A stretch of DNA of 64,000 bases from Hydrogenophaga sp. IBVHS1 (GCF_002127265.1 NZ_NFUU01000002.1:372001-436000); one strand, 5' to 3'; positions 1 to 9,737 are shown, numbered from the stretch's first letter. Made by a program: numbers and translations. Notes: generated by a model not told the origin, from the sequence alone.

Positions 1-1496
1 AGGCCCAGTTGCTGCGCTAGCGGGGCTTTTTCGTGCGTCACTTTGGCGCCGGCATCCTGCAGCAGGGAGGGCAGCGGCAGCTCGGCGGTGCTGTGCACCC
101 AGGCGGCGATCTCGCCGTCGAAGCCGCGCCGCCCCAGGCGCTTGAGGGCGCGCAGCAGATCGGCCTCGCGCATCGGCCCGCCCTTGCAGCGCTGCCAGAG
201 TTCGCGCATCACGCCGTCGAGCGAGGTGTGGCCTTCGGCGCGCAGGGTGAGGTCGAGGCACAGCGCAACGAGCGCGCCTTTGGTGTAGTAGCTCACCGTG
301 GCGTTGGGCGTGTTCTCGCCCACCCGGTAGTACTTCACCCAGGCATCAAAACTGGCTTGCGCCACGGTCTGCACCAGGCGCCCAGGTGTCTGGCGCACCT
401 GGTTGAGCGTCTTGGCCACGAGCTGCAGGTAGCAGGCTTCGTCGATCAGGCCCGCGCGCCGCAGCATCAGGTCGTCGTAGTAGCTGGTGAAGCCTTCGAA
501 GAACCAGAGCAGCTCGGTGTGGTTCTCGGTGTTGTAGTCGTAGCGCGCGAACTCGGCCGGGCGCAGACGCTTGACGTTCCAGGTGTGGAAGTACTCGTGG
601 CTGATGAGGCCCAGCAGCGTGGTGTAGCCGTCGGTGGCTTTCAAAGGCGCGGGCTTTTCGCCCGGCGCGCGTTGACGCGGCAGGTCGCTGCGCTGGCAGA
701 TCAGGGCGGTGGAGTTGCGGTGCTCCAGCCCGCCGTAGCCGTCGCCACTGGCGTACAGCATGAACACGTAGCGGCCGAAAGGGGGCTGTTCACCCTCGTG
801 GCCATGCCAGAACGCGATCTGCGTCTCGCAGATGCGGCGCACGTCCTCCAGGAGGCGCTGGCCATCCATCCACGCGCCGGCACCACTGACCACGAAGCGG
901 TGTTCCACGCCGGCGGCGGTGAACTGGCCGCTCCAGAAGCGGCCCATCTCCACCGGGCAGTCGGCGAGCTCGTCGTAGTCTTTCGCCTGGTACCGACCGA
1001 AACCGTCGGGGTCCACGCGCAATGGCGCGAGGCCTGTGGCCACCTGCCAGCCGGCGGTGGCCGGAACGGCCTCGATCTCCAGCTCATGCGGCTGGTCTTC
1101 CTGGCCCAGCACCTGCACACACAGGCTGGTGGCGTTGAAGAAGCCACGGGTGGCGTCGAGAAAGGCGGTGCGCACGGAAGGATCGAAGGCGTACACCTCG
1201 TAGCGCAGTTCGAGTGGTTTGCCGGCTTCGCAGTCCACCTGCCAGCGGTGTTTGTCGAGCTGCTTCAGCGTGGCGGGCTGGCCAGCCTGCCAGGCGCACA
1301 GGTTTTGCAGGTGCTGGGAAAACTCGCGCACCAGGTAGCTGCCGGGAATCCACACCGGCAGGCTCACGCGCTGGTTCTTCGCCGGGCTCTGCACCTGCAG
1401 CGTGATGGCAAAGAGGTGGGCTTGGGCGTTGAGGATGGAGACGGTGTAGCGCACGGCGGCGCGGGCGGACGGGGAGCGGCGTCGCGCTGTCGTCAC
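1..1496 (-). CDS. M61 family glycyl aminopeptidase (C-terminus outside window)
   Basis: Metallopeptidase of family M61. The window edge cuts it, so about 498 N-terminal residues are visible and the C-terminal part, which usually includes a PDZ domain, is missing. The zinc site is visible as HEYFH at residues 300-304, giving two His ligands and the catalytic Glu301. The N-terminal half reads as the family's beta-rich domain. I start it at GTG 1496, whose bases overlap the TGA of dsbC (GTGA), which indicates translational coupling. It is the third gene of a ubiH-like/dsbC/M61 run. No signal peptide is seen. The family removes N-terminal Gly or Ala from peptides; the physiological substrate here is unknown. 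Confidence 0.9.
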   Translation of the reverse strand, partial: MTTARRRSPSARAAVRYTVSILNAQAHLFAITLQVQSPAKNQRVSLPVWIPGSYLVREFSQHLQNLCAWQAGQPATLKQLDKHRWQVDCEAGKPLELRYEVYAFDPSVRTAFLDATRGFFNATSLCVQVLGQEDQPHELEIEAVPATAGWQVATGLAPLRVDPDGFGRYQAKDYDELADCPVEMGRFWSGQFTAAGVEHRFVVSGAGAWMDGQRLLEDVRRICETQIAFWHGHEGEQPPFGRYVFMLYASGDGYGGLEHRNSTALICQRSDLPRQRAPGEKPAPLKATDGYTTLLGLISHEYFHTWNVKRLRPAEFARYDYNTENHTELLWFFEGFTSYYDDLMLRRAGLIDEACYLQLVAKTLNQVRQTPGRLVQTVAQASFDAWVKYYRVGENTPNATVSYYTKGALVALCLDLTLRAEGHTSLDGVMRELWQRCKGGPMREADLLRALKRLGRRGFDGEIAAWVHSTAELPLPSLLQDAGAKVTHEKAPLAQQLG

Positions 1497-2206
1497 GGCT
1501 TGGCTTCCTTCAGCATCGCCTCGATGCGATCGGCCGTGATGAAGCCGGGCACGCGTTTGTCGTTGGTGAAGAACAGCGTGGGTGTCCCGCTGATCCCGTG
1601 CTCGCTCGCCAGTTTGCTGTTGCGCTCAATGGCCGCAATGTCGCAACTCGCCGGCTCAGGGGGCTGGTTGTTCAGCATCCAGCCGGCGTAGGTTTTTGAC
1701 TTGTCTTTGGCGCACCAGATGCGCTGGGTTTTCTCCACCGAGTCATCGCCCAGCACCGGAATCAGGAACACATGGATGGTGAGGTCGTCGATCTTGGCGA
1801 GTTCGCGGTGCAGGCGCTTGCAGTAGCTGCAGTTCGGGTCCTCGAACACGGCCATCTGGCGTGTGCCCTTGCCCTTGACCAGCTTGAAGGCGTCTTTCAG
1901 GGGGAGGTCTTTGAAGTCGATCGCTGTGAGTTGCCCGATGCGTGCCTCCGTGAGGTTGACGCGGTTGCGCGCGTCAATCAGGGCGCCCTGAAAGATGTAG
2001 TTGCCGCTGTTGTCGGAATAGAGCAGGCGGTTGCCGGCCAGGCGCACTTCCCAGATGCCGGGCACCGGGGTTTTGGTGACTTCCTCGATGTTGGGCAGGT
2101 TGGGCAGGCGCTCGACCAAGGCCTTGCGAATCGCGGCCTCTTGCGCCAGCGCGCCCAGAGACAGGGCAGCCAGCGCCGCCAGCAGAAGGGTTCTGAATAG
2201 TTTCAT
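1493..2206 (-). CDS. dsbC: Thiol:disulfide interchange protein DsbC
   Basis: Periplasmic disulfide isomerase of 237 residues. It starts with a signal peptide (MKLFRTLLLAALAALSLGALA). The N-terminal dimerisation domain covers roughly residues 22-95. The thioredoxin-fold domain carries the redox pair CSYC at 126-129 (CGYC is more usual) and a cis-Pro loop, GTPT, near residue 205. DsbC reshuffles wrong disulfides and is kept reduced by DsbD. The start is the ATG just before the signal peptide; the frame stays open upstream but that sequence is not DsbC-like. It sits about 50 bp downstream of the ubiH-like gene and overlaps the M61 gene by 4 bp. Confidence 0.95.
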   Translation of the reverse strand: MKLFRTLLLAALAALSLGALAQEAAIRKALVERLPNLPNIEEVTKTPVPGIWEVRLAGNRLLYSDNSGNYIFQGALIDARNRVNLTEARIGQLTAIDFKDLPLKDAFKLVKGKGTRQMAVFEDPNCSYCKRLHRELAKIDDLTIHVFLIPVLGDDSVEKTQRIWCAKDKSKTYAGWMLNNQPPEPASCDIAAIERNSKLASEHGISGTPTLFFTNDKRVPGFITADRIEAMLKEAKP

Positions 2207-2258
2207 CGGGAATCCGGTGTGGGCTGATCGGGGAGTAGGTGGCAAGCAGCTCAGCCAC

Positions 2259-3428
2259 TCAGGCACTGGGTTGCCCCATGGCCTGGCGGGCGATCCAGCG
2301 CTTGAGCGGGCCGCTGCGGTCGAAGCCGGAAAGGCCCCAGTTGCGCAAGGCCTGCACGCGCGTGTCGTCGTGAGAGAACATGCCGAACAGGCCGTCAGTG
2401 ACCCAGCCCATGGCACCCACTTCGGCCGCGCGGGCACGTTCGTAGCGGCGCAGCAGTTTCAGGTCGCCGAGATCTCGCCAGTACTCGCGGTGTTGCAGCA
2501 CACGCGCGAGTTCGGCCACGTCGGCCAGGCCCACATTGAGGCCCTGACCTGCCAGCGGGTGCATGGCGTGGGCCGCGTCGCCCGCCAGCGCCACGCCGCC
2601 CTGTGCGGTGCGGGTGATCCAGCGCTGGGCGCGGGAGAGTTCGAGAGGCCAGGCCTGGGCGGGGCTTTCCATGTGCATGTGGCCCAGGGCCTGCGCGCTG
2701 CGCGCCTGCACGGCCTGGGTAAAGGTGTCGGGATCGGCTTGCAGCCAGGTGTCGGCCTGCTGTGCAGGGACTGACCACACCAGCGCCACGGAGTTCCCGG
2801 CCTCGCCGCCCAGCGGCAGCAGGGCCATCACTTCGCCGTTGGCAAACCACTGGCGGGCGATGCCGCCGTGCGGCTGCTCGCAGCGCAGGCGCGCCGCCAG
2901 CGCTTTGTGCGGATAGGGGCGCACGTCGAATTCCAGCCCGAGTTCGGCCCGCGTCTGGCTCCGCTTGCCCTCGCAGATCACGGTAAGCGCGGCGATCGGT
3001 GCCTCGCTCACGCGCTCGATGCTTCCCTGGAAGCCCACCGCGTCGGTCAGGCGCTGTTCCAGCGCGGGCACGTCCACGATCCAGGTGAGGGCTTCGGCGC
3101 CCTGGTCTTCGGTAGAAAAACGCAGCTCGCCGCCGTTGTCGCCCCAGACCTGCATGGCGGTCACTGGCGTGATGGGGGGCGTGCGTTCGTCTTGCGGGCC
3201 CGCCTCGGGCCAGGCGCGCACCGAGCGCAGCAGATCGCGCGAGGCGGCGTTCAGGGCATAGGCGCGCACATCGGGCTGGCCGGACTCGGCTCGGGTCTCG
3301 CCGATCAGCGCCACGCGCAAGCGGTCGCGCGCCAGCAGCAGCGCCAGGGTCTGGCCCACCACGCCGGCCCCTCGGATGGCGACGTCGAAACGCCGGGTCG
3401 AGCCGGGGCGGGGAGCGGTCGGGTTCAT
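2259..3428 (-). CDS. UbiH/UbiF/VisC-family FAD-dependent monooxygenase
   Basis: Flavoprotein hydroxylase of 389 residues, of the family that hydroxylates the ubiquinone ring. The N-terminal dinucleotide-binding glycines are in IRGAGVVGQTLAL (G20, G22, G25). The second FAD-binding motif, AGDAAHAMHPLAGQGLN, is near residue 280. I cannot tell from sequence which ring position it acts on, so I give no symbol. It is first in the run with dsbC and M61 and diverges from the MOSC gene, with about 87 bp between start codons. The product would act at the inner face of the cytoplasmic membrane. Confidence 0.88.
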   Translation of the reverse strand: MNPTAPRPGSTRRFDVAIRGAGVVGQTLALLLARDRLRVALIGETRAESGQPDVRAYALNAASRDLLRSVRAWPEAGPQDERTPPITPVTAMQVWGDNGGELRFSTEDQGAEALTWIVDVPALEQRLTDAVGFQGSIERVSEAPIAALTVICEGKRSQTRAELGLEFDVRPYPHKALAARLRCEQPHGGIARQWFANGEVMALLPLGGEAGNSVALVWSVPAQQADTWLQADPDTFTQAVQARSAQALGHMHMESPAQAWPLELSRAQRWITRTAQGGVALAGDAAHAMHPLAGQGLNVGLADVAELARVLQHREYWRDLGDLKLLRRYERARAAEVGAMGWVTDGLFGMFSHDDTRVQALRNWGLSGFDRSGPLKRWIARQAMGQPSA

Positions 3429-3515
3429 GCAGCGATTCTAGGAGCAGGGCACAATCCGGGCCTTCGCACCCAGGCAAGCCCCGCGCCCGCCGGTCGCCTT
3501 CAGCAGCCCACCACC

Positions 3516-4418
3516 ATGACAGAAGCCCAATCCAACTCCGCCGCCGACGTGCAGGCCACCATCGACCAGCTCTGGATTTACCCGGTGAAATCGTGCGCCG
3601 GTGTGAAGGTGCAAGAGGCCGAACTGACCGACACCGGCCTGCTCTTTGACCGCGCCTGGATGGTGGTGGACAGCCAGGGCGACTTTGTCAGCCAGCGCGA
3701 ACTGCCCCGCATGGCGTTGATCCAGCCCACCTTCAAGATGGGCCAGCTCGTGCTGCGTGCCCCGGGCATGCTGGCTCTGCACCTCGAACTGAACGCCGCC
3801 GAAGGCCCGCTGAAGGTGCGCGTGTGGGACGACGAGGTGCAGGCCTGCGACATGGGCGATCTGGCGGCCCAGTGGTTCAGCGATTTCCTGGGCCGCGACG
3901 CCCCCGAGGGCTTGAAGCAGTTGCGCCTGGCCCGATTCGACCCCGAGGTGCGCCGCCCCAGCAGCGCGCGCTGGCTGGGCGGCCGCGAGGCGGGCACCCA
4001 GTTCGCCGATGGTTTCGCGCTGCTGGTGACCAGCACGGCATCGCTCGAGGGCCTCAACGAACGCCTGACGGCGGCCGGTGAGGCGCCGGTGGACATGCGG
4101 CGGTTTCGGCCCAACATCGTTTTGCACGGCGTGGACGCGCACGACGAGGACCGTGTGGGCCCCATGCGCATCGCCACCGGCGGCGACGGCGCGGCCGTGA
4201 TCGAGACCGTCAAACCTTGCGCGCGTTGCCCGATCCCCAATGTGGACCCCGACACGGCGAGCTCCAGCCCCGCCGTGAGCGACGCCCTGCAGGGCTACCG
4301 GCAGGACAGGCGACTGAACGGTGCCGTGACCTTCGGCATGAACGCCATCGTGATCGAAGGCGACGGACAGATGTTGCGGGTGGGTCAGTCGGTGAACGCC
4401 GACTGGACATTCGACTGA
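3516..4418 (+). CDS. MOSC domain protein with N-terminal beta-barrel
   Basis: Protein of 300 residues with the two-domain layout of YcbX-like proteins. An N-terminal MOSC beta-barrel begins IDQLWIYPVKSCAGV. A C-terminal MOSC domain contains the conserved Cys region KPCARCPIPNVD near residue 232. Proteins of this type bind a sulfurated molybdenum cofactor and often reduce N-hydroxylated compounds with partner electron carriers. The longer frame upstream overlaps the divergent ubiH-like gene, so I start at ATG 3516. It ends 4 bp before the convergent araC-type gene. Substrate is unknown; the molybdenum hydroxylase genes nearby may be coincidental neighbours. Confidence 0.85.
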   Translation: MTEAQSNSAADVQATIDQLWIYPVKSCAGVKVQEAELTDTGLLFDRAWMVVDSQGDFVSQRELPRMALIQPTFKMGQLVLRAPGMLALHLELNAAEGPLKVRVWDDEVQACDMGDLAAQWFSDFLGRDAPEGLKQLRLARFDPEVRRPSSARWLGGREAGTQFADGFALLVTSTASLEGLNERLTAAGEAPVDMRRFRPNIVLHGVDAHDEDRVGPMRIATGGDGAAVIETVKPCARCPIPNVDPDTASSSPAVSDALQGYRQDRRLNGAVTFGMNAIVIEGDGQMLRVGQSVNADWTFD

Positions 4419-4422
4419 GGCA

Positions 4423-5343
4423 TCAGGCCCCGGCGCGCAAAGCGAACGCGTTGCGGTAGGAGCCCGGTGTCATGGCGGTGTGGTGCTTGAACTGGCGCGT
4501 GAAATGCGCCTGGTCGGCATAACCGCACACATAGCCCACCTCGGCCGTTGGCAGGGCGCTCACCGCCAGCAGGCGAGCTGCGCTGGTGAGCCGGGCATCA
4601 CATAGCAATTGCGTGAAGCTCAGTTGGCGCAGTGCCAGCCGGCGCTGCAGCGTGCGCGGCGAGGAGGCCGCTGCAAGAGCCAGCGCCTGCACAGTCCAGC
4701 TGCGCCCCGGGTCTGCGGCCAGCCGGGCTTGCAGGTGCGCGATCCAGCCATCAACGTCGGCGGGCGGGGCCTCGACCACGGGGTTGGCGCAAGCCGCCTG
4801 CCATCGCAGGTCCCAGACCGAAACGTCGTGCGGCCAGGCATGCGGGCGCCACGCGCGCTCGCTGCGGCTCCAGCCGCGCAGGGCGGTCGGGCGTGCCTGC
4901 ACATCCCGCGTCTCAAGGCGTTCGCACAGCGCCACGAGGAGTCCGAACACCAGCAGGTCTTCGGCGGGCGTTGGCGCCTGGTGCGGGTCGAGCGATATGT
5001 GCTGGATGCGCAGCCACCCCGGTTCGGGCTGGATCACGCGCGTGCGGTGGCGCGAGTGCACGAAGCGCTCCAGGCGCTGCCAGCGTTGCAGCAGATCGGC
5101 CGGGTCGCGCGCGAGCGAGAACGCCAGCAACAGAGGCTCGTCGTCCATGCCATGCACCGCCTCGCCCAGTTGCACGATCGCATCAGGCCCATGGGCCTGC
5201 CACAGGCGGTGCAGCCAGGCGCGCTTGTCCGCCAGTGGCACGAGAGCCTGCCTCACCGGTGGCGGGCCGTCCATGGCCAGACCCTGCCGCTTGAGACCGG
5301 CGCGCACCACGCGCAGCATGGCTTCGGAGGCGAAGTCGTTCAT
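4423..5343 (-). CDS. AraC family transcriptional regulator
   Basis: Regulator of 306 residues. The C-terminal 100 residues form the double helix-turn-helix of AraC proteins (VQALALAAASSPRTLQRRL, then VGYVCGYADQAHFTRQFK and MTPGSYRNAF). The N-terminal part has no familiar ligand domain that I can name. Its ATG overlaps the TGA of the large molybdenum hydroxylase subunit (ATGA), so it is the last gene of a three-gene operon iorA-like/iorB-like/araC. This suggests it controls that oxidoreductase, but no binding site could be identified. Confidence 0.88.
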   Translation of the reverse strand: MNDFASEAMLRVVRAGLKRQGLAMDGPPPVRQALVPLADKRAWLHRLWQAHGPDAIVQLGEAVHGMDDEPLLLAFSLARDPADLLQRWQRLERFVHSRHRTRVIQPEPGWLRIQHISLDPHQAPTPAEDLLVFGLLVALCERLETRDVQARPTALRGWSRSERAWRPHAWPHDVSVWDLRWQAACANPVVEAPPADVDGWIAHLQARLAADPGRSWTVQALALAAASSPRTLQRRLALRQLSFTQLLCDARLTSAARLLAVSALPTAEVGYVCGYADQAHFTRQFKHHTAMTPGSYRNAFALRAGA

Positions 5344-7406
5344 GTGTTGGCAGGTTTGACCAGGAGGCTGGGGTCGATCGGGAACCGCTGAACGCGCACA
5401 CCGGTGGCCTCGCGCACGGCGTTGGCGATGGCCGCTGCCGTGCACACAATGGCGGTCTCTCCGGCCCCGCCGGGTGCGCCGCCTTCCTCCACCAGCACCA
5501 CGTCCATCGGCGGAATCTGGTTCATCAATGGTATCGGCGCCTCGCCAAAGCTGCCTGCACCGATGCGAGTGCTGGCGGCCTCCAGCCGGTCGCTCAGCGC
5601 CATGCCCAGCCCCCAGACCAGATTGCCCGCGCACTGCGCGCGCACCTGATCGGGGTTGATGACCGTGCCGCAGTCGTGGGCGCAAACCAGACGCGTGACG
5701 CGCGTGAGGCCTTGCGCGTTGACCTCGACCTCGGCCACCACCGCGGCGTAGCTCACCTGCTTGTAGATGCCGCAGGCCACGCCGCGCCCCCGTCGCAAGC
5801 CGGGCGGCGCAGCCGGCAGCGTGCCGGCGCGGTCCACCGCTGCGCGCAGCACGCGGGCCAACCGTGGGTCCTCGGCGTGTTGCAGGCGAAACGTCACGGG
5901 GTCCACACCCGCCTGGCGCGCGCATTCGTCGATCGCCGATTCCATGGCCAGGCCGTTGGGCCCGGCACCGAGCCCGCGCCAGGGGCCGGTGAACACGGGC
6001 AGGCGGTGCAGCGCGAACTCGGCGCGCCTGCGCGTGCATCGGTAGGGCAGCGACGCACCACGCGCCACGCCGGCGTCGGTCACGAAATCGGTGAGGCGCT
6101 GCATCCACGCGGGCAGCCCCGCGTTGGTGAAAAGAATGTGGCTGCTCACGAACACATGCCACCACTGGTCGAGTCGGCCATCGCGCAGGCGCGCGCGGAT
6201 GCGGTGACTGGATGGCGGGCGGTGGAAGCCCTGACGAAATTCCTGCGCGCGGGTCCACTGCAGTTTCACAGGCCGCTGCACCGCCTGCGCCAGCACCGCG
6301 GCCTCAAACTCGACGGTGCAGATCGTCTTGCCGCCAAACGCGCCGCCCACGCGGGTGGCGTGCACCCGCACGCGGTCTTCGTCCAGTCCGAGCTGTTTGC
6401 AGATCACGTCACGCTGGTAGAACACGTCCTGCGAGCCCACCCAGACGTCCAGTCCGCCTTGAGCGTCGAACGCGGCCACGGCAGCGCGCGGCTGGATGGG
6501 CGCGTGTGCCGCCAGCGGGATGTCGATGCGCAGGTCCACGTCCCATTTCCCCTGGCTCTCAATGGTGTCTTCGTGCACGCTGTACCTGAATCCGTCGCCC
6601 GCGAGCTGGTGGTCCACGTCCACCGCGCGATCGATGCCGGCCTGGTCGAACCCGCCCTGCGAAAGCCAGCGCGCCTCCAGCGCGGCCTCTACCCGGTCGA
6701 GTGCGCCGGGCGTGCGCGCCACGATGCCAATGCCTTCGCTCAGGCCCTGCTGCAGGCGCTGGTCGCGCACCACCGCCACCCAGCCCGGCACCTGCCGCGC
6801 GGCGACCTCGTTCATCGAGGCCAGGGTGGATTTCAGCTCGGCCGAAACCGGCGCGCGCAGCACCCGGCCAAACAGCATGCCGGGCAGGCGCACGTCGGCG
6901 ACAAACACCGGCGCACCGGTGACGATGGCGTGTCCCTGCTCGAGCGCCACCGCCTGGCCCATGTGGCGGGCACCCGGCTGAAAGGCGCGCAAGCTGGCCA
7001 CAGGGCGTGGCTCGGCCCCTCGTTCGCCTTCAGTCTGGCCTGCGGCGAGGGCGTCGCGCAGGGTGGCGCAGGCCTGCGCCAGTGGCACGGCAAAGTCCTT
7101 CACGGATTCACTGCCCACCGTGGCGCGCACTCGCGCCATCTCGCCGGTGTGCGGCAGTCGCAAGGTGAGCTGATCCCATTCAATACCCAGCTCGGCACAC
7201 GCCACCTGCTTGAGCGCGGTGCCGATGTTCTGGCCCATCTCCACGCGCGGCAGCAGCAGCTCGTAACGGCCCTTGTGGTGGCGAATCCAGCCCAGTGCGT
7301 CCTGGTACTGGGCGACGGGTCGTTTGGGAATCACCGGCAAGGCACAGCCGCTCAGGATGGTCACGCTCAACACGCCACCGGCTTGAAGAAACTGGCGGCG
7401 CTTCAT
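5340..7406 (-). CDS. Molybdopterin-binding subunit of an isoquinoline 1-oxidoreductase-like dehydrogenase
   Basis: Large subunit of the aldehyde oxidase/xanthine dehydrogenase family, 688 residues, most like IorB. It starts MKRRQFLQAGGVLSVTILSG, a twin-arginine-type leader followed by a Cys in a lipobox-like context, so export as a folded enzyme is likely. Molybdopterin-domain motifs include VGGAFGGKT and the C-terminal GGAGETAIVCTAAAIANAV, which holds the catalytic Glu. It follows the 2Fe-2S subunit with an ATGA overlap. The pair hydroxylates N-heterocycles or oxidises aldehydes in known members; the substrate here cannot be read from sequence. A longer in-frame start at 7478 lies inside the small subunit and is rejected. 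Confidence 0.88.
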   Translation of the reverse strand: MKRRQFLQAGGVLSVTILSGCALPVIPKRPVAQYQDALGWIRHHKGRYELLLPRVEMGQNIGTALKQVACAELGIEWDQLTLRLPHTGEMARVRATVGSESVKDFAVPLAQACATLRDALAAGQTEGERGAEPRPVASLRAFQPGARHMGQAVALEQGHAIVTGAPVFVADVRLPGMLFGRVLRAPVSAELKSTLASMNEVAARQVPGWVAVVRDQRLQQGLSEGIGIVARTPGALDRVEAALEARWLSQGGFDQAGIDRAVDVDHQLAGDGFRYSVHEDTIESQGKWDVDLRIDIPLAAHAPIQPRAAVAAFDAQGGLDVWVGSQDVFYQRDVICKQLGLDEDRVRVHATRVGGAFGGKTICTVEFEAAVLAQAVQRPVKLQWTRAQEFRQGFHRPPSSHRIRARLRDGRLDQWWHVFVSSHILFTNAGLPAWMQRLTDFVTDAGVARGASLPYRCTRRRAEFALHRLPVFTGPWRGLGAGPNGLAMESAIDECARQAGVDPVTFRLQHAEDPRLARVLRAAVDRAGTLPAAPPGLRRGRGVACGIYKQVSYAAVVAEVEVNAQGLTRVTRLVCAHDCGTVINPDQVRAQCAGNLVWGLGMALSDRLEAASTRIGAGSFGEAPIPLMNQIPPMDVVLVEEGGAPGGAGETAIVCTAAAIANAVREATGVRVQRFPIDPSLLVKPANT

Positions 7407-7873
7407 GACCGTTGCCCCTGCAGCACCACGGCGCGCTGCACGCCGGCGCGAATGCGCTGCTGAGTGCCGCAGCGGCACAAGTTGCCTGAGAGCGCTTCAT
7501 CGACGCGCGCCGCGCTCGGTGCGGCGTCCTGCCGTAGCAGAGCCACGGTGGCCATGATCTGACCCGCCTGGCAGTAACCGCACTGCGGCACGCGCTCGTC
7601 CAGCCAGGCTTGCTGCACTGGGTGCAGGCGCCCGTCTGCGTTGCTCAGGCCTTCGATGGTCTCCACGGCCTGCTGGCCGACGGCCGTGACCGGGACCAGG
7701 CAGCTGCGCTGGGCGCGTCCGTCGAGCAGCACGGTGCAGGCGCCGCACTGACCGACGCCGCAGCCGAACCTGGTGCCCACGAGGCCCAGGTGTTCGCGCA
7801 ACACGGTGAGCAGTGTTTCCTCCTGCCATTCGGGCGGGATCTGGAAGCGCTGGCGGTTCACGAGGACGTTCAT
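7403..7873 (-). CDS. 2Fe-2S subunit of isoquinoline 1-oxidoreductase-like dehydrogenase
   Basis: Small iron-sulfur subunit of 156 residues (IorA/CoxS type). The plant-type 2Fe-2S site is RFGCGVGQCGACTVLL plus a distal Cys. The second cluster site is QCGYCQAGQ with NLCRCGTQQRI. It passes electrons from the molybdenum site of the partner subunit encoded immediately downstream (4-bp overlap). It carries no leader, so it is probably co-exported with the Tat-type large subunit. It diverges from ychF across about 150 bp, which must hold both promoters. Confidence 0.9.
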   Translation of the reverse strand: MNVLVNRQRFQIPPEWQEETLLTVLREHLGLVGTRFGCGVGQCGACTVLLDGRAQRSCLVPVTAVGQQAVETIEGLSNADGRLHPVQQAWLDERVPQCGYCQAGQIMATVALLRQDAAPSAARVDEALSGNLCRCGTQQRIRAGVQRAVVLQGQRS

Positions 7874-8023
7874 GGAAGTTCTCCGGAGGGGTTGACGATG
7901 GGCGCACTGTCGCCGCCACCGGGACCGCCGTCTTGAAGATTCGCGCCATGTGCCGCAGGGCGGCGGGAGCCGGGCAGAAAACGGGCATCGCATACACTGC
8001 ACGGCTGTTTTTCGAGGTATTCC

Positions 8024-9115
8024 ATGAGTCTCCAATGCGGCATCGTGGGCCTGCCCAACGTCGGCAAGTCCACCCTTTTCAACGCGCTGACCAAGGCCGG
8101 TATCGCGGCCGAAAACTACCCCTTCTGCACCATCGAGCCCAACACCGGCGTGGTCGAGGTGCCTGACCCGCGTCTTCAGCAGCTCGCCGAGATCGTCAAG
8201 CCCGAGCGCGTGGTGCCGGCCATCGTGGAGTTTGTGGACATCGCAGGCCTGGTGGCGGGCGCGAGCACCGGTGAAGGCCTGGGCAACAAATTTCTTGCCC
8301 ACATCCGCGAGACCGACGCCATCGTCAACGTGGTGCGCTGCTTTGAAGACCCGAACGTGATCCACGTCGCCAACAAGGTCGATCCCATCGCCGACATCGA
8401 AGTCATCCAGACCGAGCTCTGCCTGGCCGATCTGGCCGCTGTGGAAAAGGCCGTTCACCGCGTGAGCAAGACCGCGCGCTCTGGCGACAAGGAATCCATC
8501 AAGCAGCTCGCCATCCTGGAGAAATGCCAGGCCGCGCTGAACGACACCCAGCCGGTGCGCACCATCGACTTCAGCAAGGAAGAGCAGGCCCAGCTCAAGC
8601 AGTTCTTCCTGATCACCGCCAAGCCAGCCATGTTTGTCGCCAACGTGGCTGAAGACGGCTTCGAGAACAACCCCTTCCTCGATCGCCTGCGCGCTTTCGC
8701 CGAAAAGCAGAACGCGCCCGTGGTGGCCATCTGCGCCAAGATCGAGGCCGAGCTCTCCGAAATGGAAGATGCCGACCGGCTCGAATTCCTGAAGGAACTG
8801 GGTCAGGACGAACCCGGCCTGAACCGCCTGATCCGCGCCGCCTACCAGTTGCTTGGTCTGCAAACCTACTTCACCGCTGGCGTGAAGGAAGTGCGCGCCT
8901 GGACCATCCACGTGGGCGACACGGGGCCGCAGGCGGCGGGCGTGATCCACACCGATTTCGAGAAGGGCTACATCCGGGCCCAGACCATCGGCTTCGACGA
9001 CTTCATCGCCTTCAAGGGCGAGCAAGGTGCCAAGGACGCGGGCAAGATGCGCGCCGAAGGCAAGGACTACGTGGTCAAGGACGGTGACGTGATGAACTTC
9101 CTGTTCAGCAGCTGA
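8024..9115 (+). CDS. ychF: Redox-regulated ribosome-associated ATPase YchF
   Basis: Obg-family P-loop protein of 363 residues, the usual family length. The G1 loop GLPNVGKS is at residues 9-16, the G3 region [10 protein letters not shown] follows, and a TGS domain (ARTIHVG-like, then the conserved C-terminal GDVMNFLF) closes the protein. Despite the GTPase fold, characterised YchF prefers ATP, binds ribosomes and is linked to oxidative stress. It is monocistronic here: the next gene is convergent, with stop codons 5 bp apart. Confidence 0.96.
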   Translation: MSLQCGIVGLPNVGKSTLFNALTKAGIAAENYPFCTIEPNTGVVEVPDPRLQQLAEIVKPERVVPAIVEFVDIAGLVAGASTGEGLGNKFLAHIRETDAIVNVVRCFEDPNVIHVANKVDPIADIEVIQTELCLADLAAVEKAVHRVSKTARSGDKESIKQLAILEKCQAALNDTQPVRTIDFSKEEQAQLKQFFLITAKPAMFVANVAEDGFENNPFLDRLRAFAEKQNAPVVAICAKIEAELSEMEDADRLEFLKELGQDEPGLNRLIRAAYQLLGLQTYFTAGVKEVRAWTIHVGDTGPQAAGVIHTDFEKGYIRAQTIGFDDFIAFKGEQGAKDAGKMRAEGKDYVVKDGDVMNFLFSS

Positions 9116-9120
9116 TTCGC

Positions 9121-9720
9121 TCAGTCGGCGGGCGGACGCCGCAGCAGACCTTCGAGCAGCAATCGAAAACCCTTCACGGCCTGCGCCGAGGTCGTGCCAG
9201 GCTCGGAGGAGCTGGCAATCCAGGCTGCAGCATGGCTGCTGGCGCCGTTGATGAGTCGGGCCAGCGCCGCCGGTTCCGCGTCGATGATCACCTCATCGTC
9301 TCTCAGCGCCCGCAGGCTTTCCGTGAGTGCCTCGATGCAGCGCTGCGCGCTGGGCCGCTGGGAGAAATCGCCCAGAACGGCCGGTCCATCGCGAAACATG
9401 ATGCGCTGGATCTCGGGTTCCAGTGCCATCTCGATGTAGGCGATCCACTCGTCCACAACGCCGTGCCAGCGGTCGGGCGCGCGATCAGAAATCACCTTCA
9501 GGCGCTGGCACATCTCGTCGTCGATCTCGTCGATCACGGCCTCCAGCAAACCCTTCTTGTCGCCAAAATGGTGATAGAGGGCGCCACGGGTCAGGCCCAC
9601 GGCGGCGGTGAAATCGTCCATCGAGGCTGCCGCGTAGCCCACCGTTCCAAAGGCGTGGCGGGCCGCAGCGATGAGCTTGGCGCGCGTCTCGGCAATCATT
9701 TCGTTGCGGGGTTTGATCAT
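9121..9720 (-). CDS. TetR family repressor
   Basis: TetR-type regulator of 199 residues. The N-terminal helix-turn-helix is TRAKLIAAARHAFGTVGYAAASMDDF with GLTRGALYHHFGDKKGLLEAV, and the C-terminal ligand half is helical. It diverges from an MFS exporter; 115 bp separate the starts and hold three operator-like palindromes. I choose ATG 9720. The longer ATG at 9765 would place two of these palindromes inside or across the coding start and is less likely. It probably represses itself and the exporter until an unknown compound binds. Confidence 0.9.
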   Translation of the reverse strand: MIKPRNEMIAETRAKLIAAARHAFGTVGYAAASMDDFTAAVGLTRGALYHHFGDKKGLLEAVIDEIDDEMCQRLKVISDRAPDRWHGVVDEWIAYIEMALEPEIQRIMFRDGPAVLGDFSQRPSAQRCIEALTESLRALRDDEVIIDAEPAALARLINGASSHAAAWIASSSEPGTTSAQAVKGFRLLLEGLLRRPPAD

Positions 9721-9737
9721 TTCGCCAGTCTTTGAAT

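Noticed and set aside
33..1691. Long open frame on the + strand opposite the M61 and dsbC genes
   Set aside because: It is antisense to clear protein families and has no motif of its own; high GC produces such mirror frames.
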